37,533 bases of DNA from Syntrophomonadaceae bacterium (GTDB taxonomy: Bacteria > Bacillota > Dethiobacteria > DTU022): positions 1-37,533 of the forward strand of contig PWGX01000002.1 of the NCBI GenBank assembly GCA_003554615.1. The letters run 5' to 3'. The position numbers and the translations under genes were made by a program. This document shows positions 25,917-35,379 of the stretch, one piece after another. Within the stretch, counting starts at the first letter, position 1. Each line of letters opens with the position of its first letter. The notes under the pieces were generated by a model that saw only the letters and a list, made by a program, of their open reading frames with translations, was not told where the DNA came from and did no database searches.

Positions 25917-26648
25917 TCAGGGTTTAATCTGTTCGGCCAGTTCCTTTGCTGTTATAGCTGCCACATCGGCCGCCACATAGTGATTGGCAGCGGCGTCAAA
26001 CAGCATTGTCGCCCAGGCTCGCCCTGAGTCGGGGTGAAGGCGATAACAGAGGCACATCGGCAGGCGGGGCAGAACCCGCCATTCAACGGCTAGGTCGCCG
26101 GGGCCGTCCAGCTCCCAGCCCCCGACAGCCAGGCATTTTTCGCGCAGTTCTTCCAGGTTGTCGCCCCAGGCTTCGGCCAGCTCGTCCCCGCAGTAACCCT
26201 GGAAGGCCTGCTGGTAAAAGAGCCCCCCGATCTCGCTCAAATTTACCCATCGCCTGGTCAGGGGATGGCCGTCGGCGCGGTCGAGATAATGCAGCCAGAG
26301 CGCTTCTTTATTTAAATCTGCCGGATTGCCTTTGCTGTCAATCACGGTTAATTTGGGCCAGGTAATGGTATAGGTTTCAAGCAGGTGGATACCGCTTAAC
26401 TTAAGCTTGCTATTTTGATCTTTTAATAGGCTTACCGCCGCCAGGGCGGCTACTTCCTGGGGGTCGCGTTTTTTCAGGCGTTCTTTGTATTCTTCACACC
26501 TGTCCTTAAGGGCTTTTTGCCGCTTTTGTTCGTTGGCTTGATTGTCGAGCGGGTGAAATTGAGCATCCCGGTTTCGTTCGTCCATCCGATCACCGCCAGT
26601 CTCATTGCAACTGCGCTCATTATAGCGATAAGGGGAGTAATCAGTCAA
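25917..26648 (-). CDS. DUF3786 domain-containing protein
   Basis: WLHYLDRADGHPLTRRWVNLSEIGGLFYQQAFQ, GDLAVEWRVLPRLPMCLCYRL, ATMLFDAAANHYVAADVAAIT resemble DUF3786. Confidence 0.72.
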   Translation of the reverse strand: MTDYSPYRYNERSCNETGGDRMDERNRDAQFHPLDNQANEQKRQKALKDRCEEYKERLKKRDPQEVAALAAVSLLKDQNSKLKLSGIHLLETYTITWPKLTVIDSKGNPADLNKEALWLHYLDRADGHPLTRRWVNLSEIGGLFYQQAFQGYCGDELAEAWGDNLEELREKCLAVGGWELDGPGDLAVEWRVLPRLPMCLCYRLHPDSGRAWATMLFDAAANHYVAADVAAITAKELAEQIKP

Positions 26649-26775
26649 CTTTTTAAAAACCTCTCCCTTTCTCGAAAAAAAATTTAAATGATGAAGGAAT
26701 AATTAAAATTAAACAGAATAACTAACCATTTAACTTTAATTAAGGCGAGAACTTTAATTGCCAGGTGGGAGGTAA

Positions 26776-27546
26776 TTGACAGTGCTTATCGGATTAACCG
26801 GTTACGGGAAAATGGGTTCGTTAATCAGGCAGAAGGCGTTGGAAAAAGGCCATGAAGTGCCTTTGATCACAGATCCTTTCAGCAATGCAGCGGAAGTCAC
26901 TGAACGCAAGCTGCCTTCTGAAGCCGTAAAGCTCGATGTTATTATCGATTTCAGCGACCCTCATGTGGTAGTAGGCAATATCAGGCAGTACTCAAAAATG
27001 AAGGTGCCCGCTGTCGTCGGGACCACCGGGTGGTACGATCATATGACTGAGGTGGCCAGGCTGGTTGAAAAAAGCGGGATCGGGCTGATCTGGTCAGCGA
27101 ACTTTTCCCTGGGTGTCAACCTGTTCTTCCATATTATAAAAAAGGCGGGCCGGATCATGAACCGCTTTCCGGAATATGATACCATGGTGCACGAATACCA
27201 TCACCGCCATAAAGCCGAGAGTCCGTCCGGCACCGCCCATATAATCGGCGACATATTAATCGATGCCCTGGATAACAAACAATCCGTTTACGCCGGCACG
27301 CTGAAGGGCAGGAAGGAAGAATCCGCTTTGCACATATCTTCAACCCGGGGCGGTTCAATCCCGGGTACCCACCGGGTTACCTTTGACAGCGTGGTTGATA
27401 CCATTACCCTTGAGCACACCACAAGAAACCGGGACGGTTTTGCCGAGGGGGCAATTATGGCTGCAGAATGGATATCAGGCCGCAAAGGCTTTTATCACAT
27501 TGATCAAATGCTGCAGTCAGTGATTGGAGGTGAAGAAAATGGATAA
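26776..27546 (+). CDS. dapB: 4-hydroxy-tetrahydrodipicolinate reductase
   Basis: GYGKMG nucleotide-binding motif, HEYHHRHKAESPSGTA catalytic motif. Confidence 0.93.
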   Translation: MTVLIGLTGYGKMGSLIRQKALEKGHEVPLITDPFSNAAEVTERKLPSEAVKLDVIIDFSDPHVVVGNIRQYSKMKVPAVVGTTGWYDHMTEVARLVEKSGIGLIWSANFSLGVNLFFHIIKKAGRIMNRFPEYDTMVHEYHHRHKAESPSGTAHIIGDILIDALDNKQSVYAGTLKGRKEESALHISSTRGGSIPGTHRVTFDSVVDTITLEHTTRNRDGFAEGAIMAAEWISGRKGFYHIDQMLQSVIGGEENG

Positions 27547-28456
27547 CATCTTCAGGGGCGTGCATACCGCTTTAATTACCCCCTTTACATTGACCGGGGC
27601 TGTTGATATAGGGGCCTTCAAACGGCTGGTCGAACACCAGATTGAAGCCGGGATTGACGGCCTGGTGCCCTGCGGCACAACCGGTGAGAGTTCAACCCTG
27701 ACCCACGACGAGCATGACCGGATCATTGCCCTTACCGTTCAATATGCCGACGGGCGGGTCCCGGTTATAGCCGGTACCGGCAGCAACTCGACAGCAGAGG
27801 CCATCCAGCTTTCTCAGCATGCCGAACAATCCGGTGCCGATGCCGTGCTACTGGTTAATCCCTATTATGTAAAACCGACCCAAAAAGGGCTCTACCTTCA
27901 TTTCAAAGCGATTGCCGAATCGATTTCTATTCCCTGTATACCCTACAACATCCAGAGCCGCACCGCCGTAAACCTCGAGAATGAAACCCTCTTTAAACTG
28001 ATGAATGAACAGGACAACATTGTCGGGGTCAAAGAAGCTTCGGGCAGTTTGGAGCAGATGAAGAATTTGATCGGCATACGCCGGGAAAATTTCCATCTCC
28101 TGTGCGGAGATGACAATATGACCGTGGATTTGATTGAAGCGGGAGGAAACGGTGTGATTTCAGTGGCGGCAAACCTGGTTCCTGCCCTGATGGAGGAAAT
28201 GGTGCACAGCGCCCTGGACGGGGATTTGAAGAAGGCGAGAGAAATTGAGCAAAAGCTGATGCCCCTTTTTAAAGCCACTTTTATTGAAACCAATCCTATC
28301 CCCATTAAAACGGCCATGGCCATGAAGGGGTGGTGCCGCGAGGAATTCAGGCTTCCAATGTGCCGGGTATCCAGCGAAGAAAACTATGCCGTGATCAGGC
28401 AGGCAGTGGAAAGCCTTGATCTCCGGCCGCAAAATAATAAGCATAAAAAGGACTGA
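27539..28456 (+). CDS. dapA: 4-hydroxy-tetrahydrodipicolinate synthase
   Basis: GLVPCGTTGESSTL, PYYVKPTQKGLYLHF, GVKEASG; overlaps dapB stop by 8 bp. Confidence 0.95.
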   Translation: MDNIFRGVHTALITPFTLTGAVDIGAFKRLVEHQIEAGIDGLVPCGTTGESSTLTHDEHDRIIALTVQYADGRVPVIAGTGSNSTAEAIQLSQHAEQSGADAVLLVNPYYVKPTQKGLYLHFKAIAESISIPCIPYNIQSRTAVNLENETLFKLMNEQDNIVGVKEASGSLEQMKNLIGIRRENFHLLCGDDNMTVDLIEAGGNGVISVAANLVPALMEEMVHSALDGDLKKAREIEQKLMPLFKATFIETNPIPIKTAMAMKGWCREEFRLPMCRVSSEENYAVIRQAVESLDLRPQNNKHKKD

Positions 28457-28462
28457 AATGTT

Positions 28463-29692
28463 ATGGCAAAGATTAATTTGCATTACCGTAAACTTAGTGC
28501 AGGGTACCTGTTCCCTGAAATTGGTAGAAGGGTGCGTTTATTTCAACAGGAAAACCCGGATCACGAGGTTCACCGCCTTGGTATCGGCAATACTACGGAA
28601 CCCCTGACCCTCACAGTTTTAGAGGGGCTGCGTGACGGCGTGGAACGGCTGGGGGATGCAGAAACTTATACCGGTTACGGGGATGAACAGGGGGAAGAAG
28701 AGCTGCGAAATGAGCTGGCCCGCTTTTACGGGCGCCGGAATATTGTTCTTGACCCCGATGAAATTTTCATCAGCGACGGCGCCAAGCCCGATGCGGCCAA
28801 TATCCAGTCTGTTTTCAGTACTGAAAACCGGGTGGCAGTGCAGGATCCCGCCTACCCGGTCTATGTTGACACTAATGTCATTGCCGGCCGCTCCGGTCCT
28901 TTTGACCCCGATCTCGGCAACTATGCCGGTTTTGTCTACATGGTTTGCAGCCGGGACAATAATTTCATTCCCGATCCGCCCCAGGAACATGTAGACCTGA
29001 TCTACCTCTGCAGCCCCAACAATCCTACCGGGGCGGTGGCTTCCCGCGAAGAACTGAAAAGGTTTGTTGATTACGCCCGCGAAAATAAGGCCGTCCTGGT
29101 CTATGATGCCGCTTACGCCGAATTTATTTCCGACCCGGACTTGCCACGCTCGATCTATGAAGTAGATGGTGCAAAGGAGTGCGCCATTGAAATCAACAGT
29201 TTTTCCAAACTGGCCGGCTTTACGGGAGTACGCCTGGGCTGGTCGGTCGTGCCAAAAGCGCTCGTTGTTGAAGACAGTGAACCGGGTGAGGTCCACCGGC
29301 TCTGGTTCCGCCGGCAAACTACTTTTTTTAACGGGGCCTCCAATATAGCCCAGCGCGGCGGGATGGCCGTATTGTCCGAGCAGGGCTTAAAAGAGTGCGC
29401 AGGTTTAATAAATTATTACATGGAAAATGCCCGGATCATCGGCGATGGATTGCAGGCCCTCGGGCTGGAATATTACGGCGGGGTCAACGCGCCCTATTTG
29501 TGGTTAAAAACCCCCGTAAACCTTTCATCATGGGATTTCTTTGATAAACTGCTCAATGAGGCCCAGGTAGTGGGCACGCCCGGCTCAGGCTTTGGACCAT
29601 CCGGAGAAGGTTATTTCAGGTTGAGCGCTTTCGGGCACCGGGAAGACATAGAAGAAGCGGTTCAAAGCATGAAAAGCAGGCTCAAGTTATGA
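28463..29692 (+). CDS. dapL: LL-diaminopimelate aminotransferase
   Basis: FISDGAKPDAANIQ, DPAYPVYVDTNV, LCSPNNPTGAVASREEL, INSFSKLAGFTGVRLGW typical of DapL. Confidence 0.95.
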   Translation: MAKINLHYRKLSAGYLFPEIGRRVRLFQQENPDHEVHRLGIGNTTEPLTLTVLEGLRDGVERLGDAETYTGYGDEQGEEELRNELARFYGRRNIVLDPDEIFISDGAKPDAANIQSVFSTENRVAVQDPAYPVYVDTNVIAGRSGPFDPDLGNYAGFVYMVCSRDNNFIPDPPQEHVDLIYLCSPNNPTGAVASREELKRFVDYARENKAVLVYDAAYAEFISDPDLPRSIYEVDGAKECAIEINSFSKLAGFTGVRLGWSVVPKALVVEDSEPGEVHRLWFRRQTTFFNGASNIAQRGGMAVLSEQGLKECAGLINYYMENARIIGDGLQALGLEYYGGVNAPYLWLKTPVNLSSWDFFDKLLNEAQVVGTPGSGFGPSGEGYFRLSAFGHREDIEEAVQSMKSRLKL

Positions 29693-29726
29693 TCTGCTGT
29701 AGATAATTCCCTATTTTATGGAGGTT

Positions 29727-30992
29727 GCGATGAGTGAAAAAAAGATTCCTGTGACCAAAGAGGACCTGGAAAATATAGCGCTGGAACATCCCACTCCTTT
29801 TTATCTTTATGATGAAAAGGCGATCCGGGAGAATGTGCGCAATTTTTACAAGGCTTTTTCCTGGGCTCCCGGCTTTAAAAACTATTTTGCAGTAAAGGCC
29901 TGCCCAAACCCGGCCGTCCTGCAAATGCTAAAAGAAGAAGGCTGCGGGGTCGACTGCAGTTCCCTGCCTGAACTTTTAATGTCGGAAAAGGTCGGCTTCA
30001 AAGGTGAAGAAATTATGTTTACATCCAATGACACGCCGCCCGAAGAGTTTGCTGAAGCCGCCAGGCTCGGGGCTGTTATCAACCTTGATGACATAAGCCA
30101 TGTCAACACCCTGGAGCAAAGCGCCGGAATCCAGGAAATGGTGTCATTTCGTTATAACCCGGGCGATCTACGCAGCGGTAATGTTTTAATCGGCGATCCC
30201 CAGGAAGCGAAGTACGGGGTGCCCCGCGATAAAATTATAGAAGCGTACCGACTGGCCGGGGAGAAAGGAGCCAGGCGGTTTGGCCTCCATACCATGGTTG
30301 CTTCCAATGAGCTGGAAGACAGCTACTTTGTTGAAACCGCCTGCATGCTTTTTGAACTGGCCGTAAACATCTACAGGGAAACGGGTATCAATGTCGAATT
30401 AATAAATTTGGGTGGAGGGATCGGTATTCCCTACCGGCCCGAGGATAAACCGGTTGATCTGAATTGGGTGTCCAAAGAAATGAAAGAGCTGTATAATCGG
30501 TTTATAGTCAAAGAAGGCCTTGACCCGGTCAATATAGTATTTGAGTGCGGGCGGATGATTACCGGGCCGTACGGTTACCTGGTCAGCAGGGTGCGGCATG
30601 TGACCCATAAATATAAAGATTATGTGGGTTTGGATGCCTGTATGGCCAACCTGATGCGTCCCGGGATATACGGGGCGTATCACCATATCACTGTCCCCGG
30701 CAAGGAACATTTGTCCCGGGATTACTATTACGATGTTACCGGTTCGCTATGTGAAAATATCGACAAGTTTGCTGTTGACCGGCCCCTGCCGGAAATTGAA
30801 CCGGGGGACCTGCTGGTAATGCATGATGCCGGGGCGCATGGTTATGCGATGGGCTTTAACTACAATGGGAAACTGCGCTCAGCGGAACTGCTGCTTAAAG
30901 AAGACCGCTCTGCACAGTTGATCCGCCGGGCGGAAACCATCGACGATTATTTTACTACTCTCCGTTTTTCGGGCGCGCCGGTGAGCCTGTAA
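29727..30992 (+). CDS. lysA: Diaminopimelate decarboxylase-like PLP enzyme
   Basis: YFAVKACPNPAVLQML lysine motif, LGGGIGIPY, ECGRMITGPYGYLV; last gene of the dap run. Confidence 0.88.
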   Translation, partial: AMSEKKIPVTKEDLENIALEHPTPFYLYDEKAIRENVRNFYKAFSWAPGFKNYFAVKACPNPAVLQMLKEEGCGVDCSSLPELLMSEKVGFKGEEIMFTSNDTPPEEFAEAARLGAVINLDDISHVNTLEQSAGIQEMVSFRYNPGDLRSGNVLIGDPQEAKYGVPRDKIIEAYRLAGEKGARRFGLHTMVASNELEDSYFVETACMLFELAVNIYRETGINVELINLGGGIGIPYRPEDKPVDLNWVSKEMKELYNRFIVKEGLDPVNIVFECGRMITGPYGYLVSRVRHVTHKYKDYVGLDACMANLMRPGIYGAYHHITVPGKEHLSRDYYYDVTGSLCENIDKFAVDRPLPEIEPGDLLVMHDAGAHGYAMGFNYNGKLRSAELLLKEDRSAQLIRRAETIDDYFTTLRFSGAPVSL

Positions 30993-31062
30993 AAAATGGC
31001 TGCTTGAGGTTACTCGCTGGATGCAAGATACAGATAATCATTTTGAAAGGAGAGTGTTTCCT

Positions 31063-31836
31063 GTGATCAGAAGCGATGTCAGGGCTTACATCAACATCGG
31101 GGCTCTGGTTGTGGTTTTGGTGGTAAATATCCTGTCCAATGCCCTGCCGTTTAATAATATGACCCAGGAACAACTATCAGCAGAATACCCGATCCTGCTT
31201 ACCCCGGCCCCCTACGTTTTTTCGATCTGGGGCCTGATCTATCTGGGCCTGATTGCTTTTACCGTATACCAGGCTTTGCCCGGGTACCGGGAAAACCCGT
31301 CGGTTAAAGCGGTCGGCATATTGTTTGCCGTGAGCTCCGTTTTTAACGTGCTCTGGCTTTTCCTCTGGCACTACCAGCATGTGGGGTGGTCCTTTATCAT
31401 CATTATCCTGCTTCTTGCCACCCTGGTTGTGATTTACATGCGCCTGGGTGCGGTTACTGCGGAAAGAAATATTTACGACCGGGTCCTGGTCAAGTTTCCC
31501 TTCAGCCTTTACCTGGGCTGGCTGTCGGCGGCCACTCTAGTTAACTTTAACGTGTGGCTTTATAATATTGGTTGGCTTGGAACCGGTGCGGGCGGGGTTT
31601 TTTTCACTATCCTGATGATCATCATTGCCGCTCTCCTGGCCCTGGCCGTTTTTTACCTGCGCCAGGACTACATTTACTCCGCCGTCTTTGTCTGGGCCCT
31701 GGCCGGGATCGGGGTGCGCCACGGCTCCGACATCATTATCCTGACCATTGTAGCCTGGCTGGCTGCCGCAGCGGTGCTGTTCTTCCTGGGTTGGATCACC
31801 GCTCGCCAGGGAGGCTTGCCTCTCGGGTCAAGGTAA
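31063..31836 (+). CDS. TspO/MBR-like membrane protein
   Basis: PAPYVFSIWGLIYLGLIAFTVYQ and repeated hydrophobic helices; GAAAGGAG SD before GTG 31063. Confidence 0.72.
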   Translation: MIRSDVRAYINIGALVVVLVVNILSNALPFNNMTQEQLSAEYPILLTPAPYVFSIWGLIYLGLIAFTVYQALPGYRENPSVKAVGILFAVSSVFNVLWLFLWHYQHVGWSFIIIILLLATLVVIYMRLGAVTAERNIYDRVLVKFPFSLYLGWLSAATLVNFNVWLYNIGWLGTGAGGVFFTILMIIIAALLALAVFYLRQDYIYSAVFVWALAGIGVRHGSDIIILTIVAWLAAAAVLFFLGWITARQGGLPLGSR

Positions 31837-31888
31837 CTTGCTGGTTATAAAAAAGCTGGATGTAAATAAAATGTGTTGTTCTAAAATG

Positions 31889-31932
31889 AAGAGCTGTAAG
31901 ACGGTTTGATTTTCGTATTACAGCTCTTTTCA
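31889..31932 (+). terminator. Rho-independent terminator
   Basis: aagagctgtaa (31889-31899) / ttacagctctt (31918-31928) followed by T tract. Confidence 0.8.
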
Positions 31933-32115
31933 TATCCGGACCAGATTATGTTACACTTCCCCTATAATTTCCTTGACAATTAGATCTTTTTGCTTTTAGA
32001 TAGGGTTATTATTATGACAGGCAGGGCGAATAATGACCAAATGAATGTATTCACCGGGGAGATCTCTTGCAGAAGAATTTGCTCCTGGCCCAATTGTTGC
32101 TGGAGGATTGAAAAC

Positions 32116-32952
32116 ATGGTTTTAAAAGCCCGGCTGCCGATCCTGGTTTCCGTCCCCCACGGAGGGCTGCAAATACCGCCGGAAGTAAAAAAAATGTGCC
32201 GCCTGAAGGCGACTGACATTCTCAGGGATGGCGATACCTGGTCCGGGTACCTGTATGATCTGGGAAGCAGCATGTATGTCTGCCATTCTTTCCCGGTGGC
32301 CCGGGCAGTGCTTGATGTCAACCGGGCCCCTGATGAGCGGCCTCCTGAAAATCCTGACGGTGTAGTGAAGACCTTTACCGTCGATTACCTTCCAATTTGG
32401 AAAGAACCTTCAGGCCTTCCCCCCGGGCTCACGGAAGCTCTGCTCGAAAACTATTATTCCCCTTATCATAACTACCTGGAGGCGGCTGCTTATAACCGCA
32501 ATATCATTTTGGGCCTGGATTGCCATACCATGCTGGAAAGGGAGCCGCGAATTAAAGGCGGAGGGGAAACCGGAAGGAAACGTCCCCTGGTCTGCCTCAG
32601 CAACCGGGGCGGTAAAGACGGCGAGGAGCTGGATGAGCCGGTAACCGCTCCGCCCGGTTTGCTGCGGGCCCTGGCAGAGATCCTGGAGCGCTGCCTGAAG
32701 GATATAACCGGCGAATGGGAAGGGTTGGCCGTTTCTCTAAATGATCCTTTTCGGGGCGGTTATATAACTAAAAAACACGGCCACGAAGGTTATATTCCCT
32801 GGATTCAGGTCGAATTTAACCGTTCCCTTTACCTGCTCAACAGGCCCCGCAGGATTGTCCCCTCTCGGGAGGCGTTATGGCGTATAAACAGGCTCAGGGA
32901 TTGTTTTACCGGAAGCCTGGAAGAACTTTTTTCCCCGGGCCGGGTGTTTTAA
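32116..32952 (+). CDS. N-formylglutamate amidohydrolase-like protein
   Basis: VSVPHGGLQIP, LDVNRAPDERP, GLDCHTML, VEFNRSLYL typical of the FGase family; SD ggagg before ATG 32116. Confidence 0.82.
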   Translation: MVLKARLPILVSVPHGGLQIPPEVKKMCRLKATDILRDGDTWSGYLYDLGSSMYVCHSFPVARAVLDVNRAPDERPPENPDGVVKTFTVDYLPIWKEPSGLPPGLTEALLENYYSPYHNYLEAAAYNRNIILGLDCHTMLEREPRIKGGGETGRKRPLVCLSNRGGKDGEELDEPVTAPPGLLRALAEILERCLKDITGEWEGLAVSLNDPFRGGYITKKHGHEGYIPWIQVEFNRSLYLLNRPRRIVPSREALWRINRLRDCFTGSLEELFSPGRVF

Positions 32953-33148
32953 AATTTATTACTGTGCTCTTCGAAATAAAGCCCCTGTATCATTTACGGA
33001 CATCGGATGTTATAATTGTATTAACACTCGGGCACATTGGAAACCATCTCTTTGATTTCACTAGACCATTAGGTGATTGCTGTTAAAATTTTAACTTTAA
33101 GCAGGTGCGCGAGAAAGACCATGTTTCTTAAAATGGAGGTGATTACAG

Positions 33149-33424
33149 GTGGATAAGAAAGAATATCAGGAAAAACTGGAAGCTCAGATTAAAGAATGGC
33201 AGGCAGAAGTTGAAAAACTGAAAGCACAGGCTCAGAAAAAAGGAGCAGAAACAAAACTTGAATACCAGGACCGGATCAAGGAACTGGAGCAAAGGGTAGA
33301 GAAACAGAGAGAGAAGCTGGACGCAATGAAAGGCGCAGGCGAAGACAAGTGGAAAGAAATCAAAAAGGAAATAGAAAAAGAGACTAACGAAATCAAGGCC
33401 CAGCTAAAAGATCTCTTTTCCTAG
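33149..33424 (+). CDS. Small highly charged coiled-coil protein
   Basis: Lys/Glu-rich heptad-like sequence almost throughout; GGAGGTGATTACAG SD. Confidence 0.75.
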   Translation: MDKKEYQEKLEAQIKEWQAEVEKLKAQAQKKGAETKLEYQDRIKELEQRVEKQREKLDAMKGAGEDKWKEIKKEIEKETNEIKAQLKDLFS

Positions 33425-33456
33425 TAACTTAACAACATAAGTTGGCTTAATCATGG

Positions 33457-33497
33457 AGGACAGCATCCCGGTATAAGCCGGGATTGTCCTTTATTTT
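33457..33497 (+). terminator. Rho-independent terminator after the coiled-coil gene
   Basis: aggaca...atcccgg tataag ccgggat tgtcct followed by ttattttt. Confidence 0.8.
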
Positions 33498-33515
33498 TGG
33501 AGGCGGCATAAATAG

Positions 33516-34844
33516 ATGGCAGCAAATCAATCTAACAACCAGGGCAGCCTGTTTCGGCTGGTGTTCGGGTCAGTGTTTATGCTCAATGCCGCTATCTTTT
33601 TCTTCCAGGCCCTGACCAAAAACCTTTTCCAGCCCCTGCTTTTACCCCTGCGGGAAGCCTTTTTAATTGACAATACCCAGGCCGGTTTGCTGGTTACCCT
33701 GGTTTTTTTCGGTTATGCCCTGGCCCGGTTCCCCTCAGGCGTGATAGCCGATCATATTGGATGTACTAAAACTGTTCTGATTGGCAGCGCCGCAATGGCC
33801 TTTTCTTTTATTGGTGTTTCCATTTCCCCGAATTACCCGGTCCTGGCCCTGCTGACCTTTATCCTTGGAGTCAGCAGCGGCATATACGTAACGGCGGGGT
33901 ATACCCTGGCGGTGATAATCGGCTCCCGCCGGAGGGCGGCTACCGCTACGGCAGCCTTTGAATCATTCGGCATAATGGCCGGAATTATTTCGCCTCTTTT
34001 GGTAACCCTGTTTGTCCTGTTCCTGAGCTGGCAGCTGCTTTTTATTTTAACTGGACTGGTTCTGATTGTGGTAACCCTGCTTTTTTTCCGGACCCGCAAC
34101 CGTTCTATCCGATTTGAAAAGGAATACGAAGCAGAAAATGGCATTGATCCCGGCCGGCGCGATCAAAACCTGCAGCCTAAGGCAAAGCAGAAAAACAGCT
34201 TCAAAAAAATATACCGGGACCTTTCTTATTCAGCGGCAATATTTCGCGATCCCCTGATCAAGCGCTTTATAATCTGGAGCACCCTTGTCGGCGGCCTGGG
34301 GGCGCTATCCTGGACGGGAATTAATTCTTTTATTCCCACCTTCCTGGTTGAGGAAAGAGGCTACAGCTACGATGTTGCAAACAGCATGTTTATTACCGTG
34401 GCCATCGCCGGCCTGGCGGCAAAGGTTGGCATAGGCTGGCTGGCTGATCGCTTTGGCAATAACCCGGTCTTGTTTTTTAACCTTGTCTTTAGCATAGCAT
34501 CATTTATAACTCTTACTGTTGTTGACGGGTATCTGCAGATTTTGATCGTTCTGGCCTTGCTGGGAGCGATGTGTTTAAATACCAATACCTTGATCAATTC
34601 CTACGTTTTGCGCCATATGCCGCCTCGCTACCAGGGAGCCGGTTTTGGCCTCTTCAGCACCGCTTATACGGCCATCTACAGCCTCGGCCCTTATTTTACC
34701 GGCTTCCTGTCCGATTTTACCGGTTTAAGCAGGGCCATCCAGCTCAGTTCAATCGGAGCGGTCCTGGCGGCCCTGTTGATATTGACCGCCGGTCATTTTG
34801 TGCCAGGCCGACTGGTAAGTGAGATTGCTTCTGTTCACAGGTGA
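33516..34844 (+). CDS. MFS transporter
   Basis: FFGYALARFPSGVIADHIG and GIGWLADRFGNNPVLF; about 12 TM segments. Confidence 0.9.
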   Translation: MAANQSNNQGSLFRLVFGSVFMLNAAIFFFQALTKNLFQPLLLPLREAFLIDNTQAGLLVTLVFFGYALARFPSGVIADHIGCTKTVLIGSAAMAFSFIGVSISPNYPVLALLTFILGVSSGIYVTAGYTLAVIIGSRRRAATATAAFESFGIMAGIISPLLVTLFVLFLSWQLLFILTGLVLIVVTLLFFRTRNRSIRFEKEYEAENGIDPGRRDQNLQPKAKQKNSFKKIYRDLSYSAAIFRDPLIKRFIIWSTLVGGLGALSWTGINSFIPTFLVEERGYSYDVANSMFITVAIAGLAAKVGIGWLADRFGNNPVLFFNLVFSIASFITLTVVDGYLQILIVLALLGAMCLNTNTLINSYVLRHMPPRYQGAGFGLFSTAYTAIYSLGPYFTGFLSDFTGLSRAIQLSSIGAVLAALLILTAGHFVPGRLVSEIASVHR

Positions 34845-34869
34845 TTATTTCCGATTGGAGGTTCATCCA

Positions 34870-35274
34870 ATGAAAAAGGTTTTGCTAATATTCATGCTAA
34901 TCCTGTCCACACTTTTCTTCGTTTCATGTGCTGCTGAAACCGGGCCGGAGCCGGCAGCAGGAGGTGAATATATTAGGATTGATGCCGCTGAAGCAAAAGA
35001 AATGATGGAAAGTGAAGATGTAATTATCCTTGATGTCCGCACCGAGGAGGAATTTGAAGAACAACGCATTGAGGGCGCTATTTTGATCCCCGACTATGAA
35101 ATAGAAGAACTGGCTGAAGATAAACTGCCTGACAAAGATGCGACTATCCTGGTTTACTGCCGGACCGGCAGGCGCAGCGAACTCGCCTCAAGGGCCTTAA
35201 TTGAAATGGGCTATAAAAATGTTTATGACTTCGGAGGCATTGTGGACTGGGACTATGATATTATTGGCGAATAA
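34870..35274 (+). CDS. Rhodanese-like domain lipoprotein
   Basis: LSTLFFVSCAAE lipobox, IILDVRTEEEFEEQRIEGAI, VYCRTGRRSE catalytic loop. Confidence 0.9.
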   Translation: MKKVLLIFMLILSTLFFVSCAAETGPEPAAGGEYIRIDAAEAKEMMESEDVIILDVRTEEEFEEQRIEGAILIPDYEIEELAEDKLPDKDATILVYCRTGRRSELASRALIEMGYKNVYDFGGIVDWDYDIIGE

Positions 35275-35379
35275 TAATCTATAAACATTATTTGGTCATG
35301 TCCGGCTGAGACTTTAATAAAAAGAAAAACAAGCATTATATTATGCTTAATATCTGGAAATAGGTGTAATCAATTTACA

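Noticed and set aside
26006-26365. 119-aa plus-strand Arg/Pro-rich ORF opposite the DUF3786 gene
   Set aside because: Shadow ORF in GC-rich antisense frame; no SD and no recognisable motif
26649-26775. Possible lysine riboswitch before dapB
   Set aside because: Leader is only about 125 bp and AT-rich, with no L-box-like stems or terminator seen
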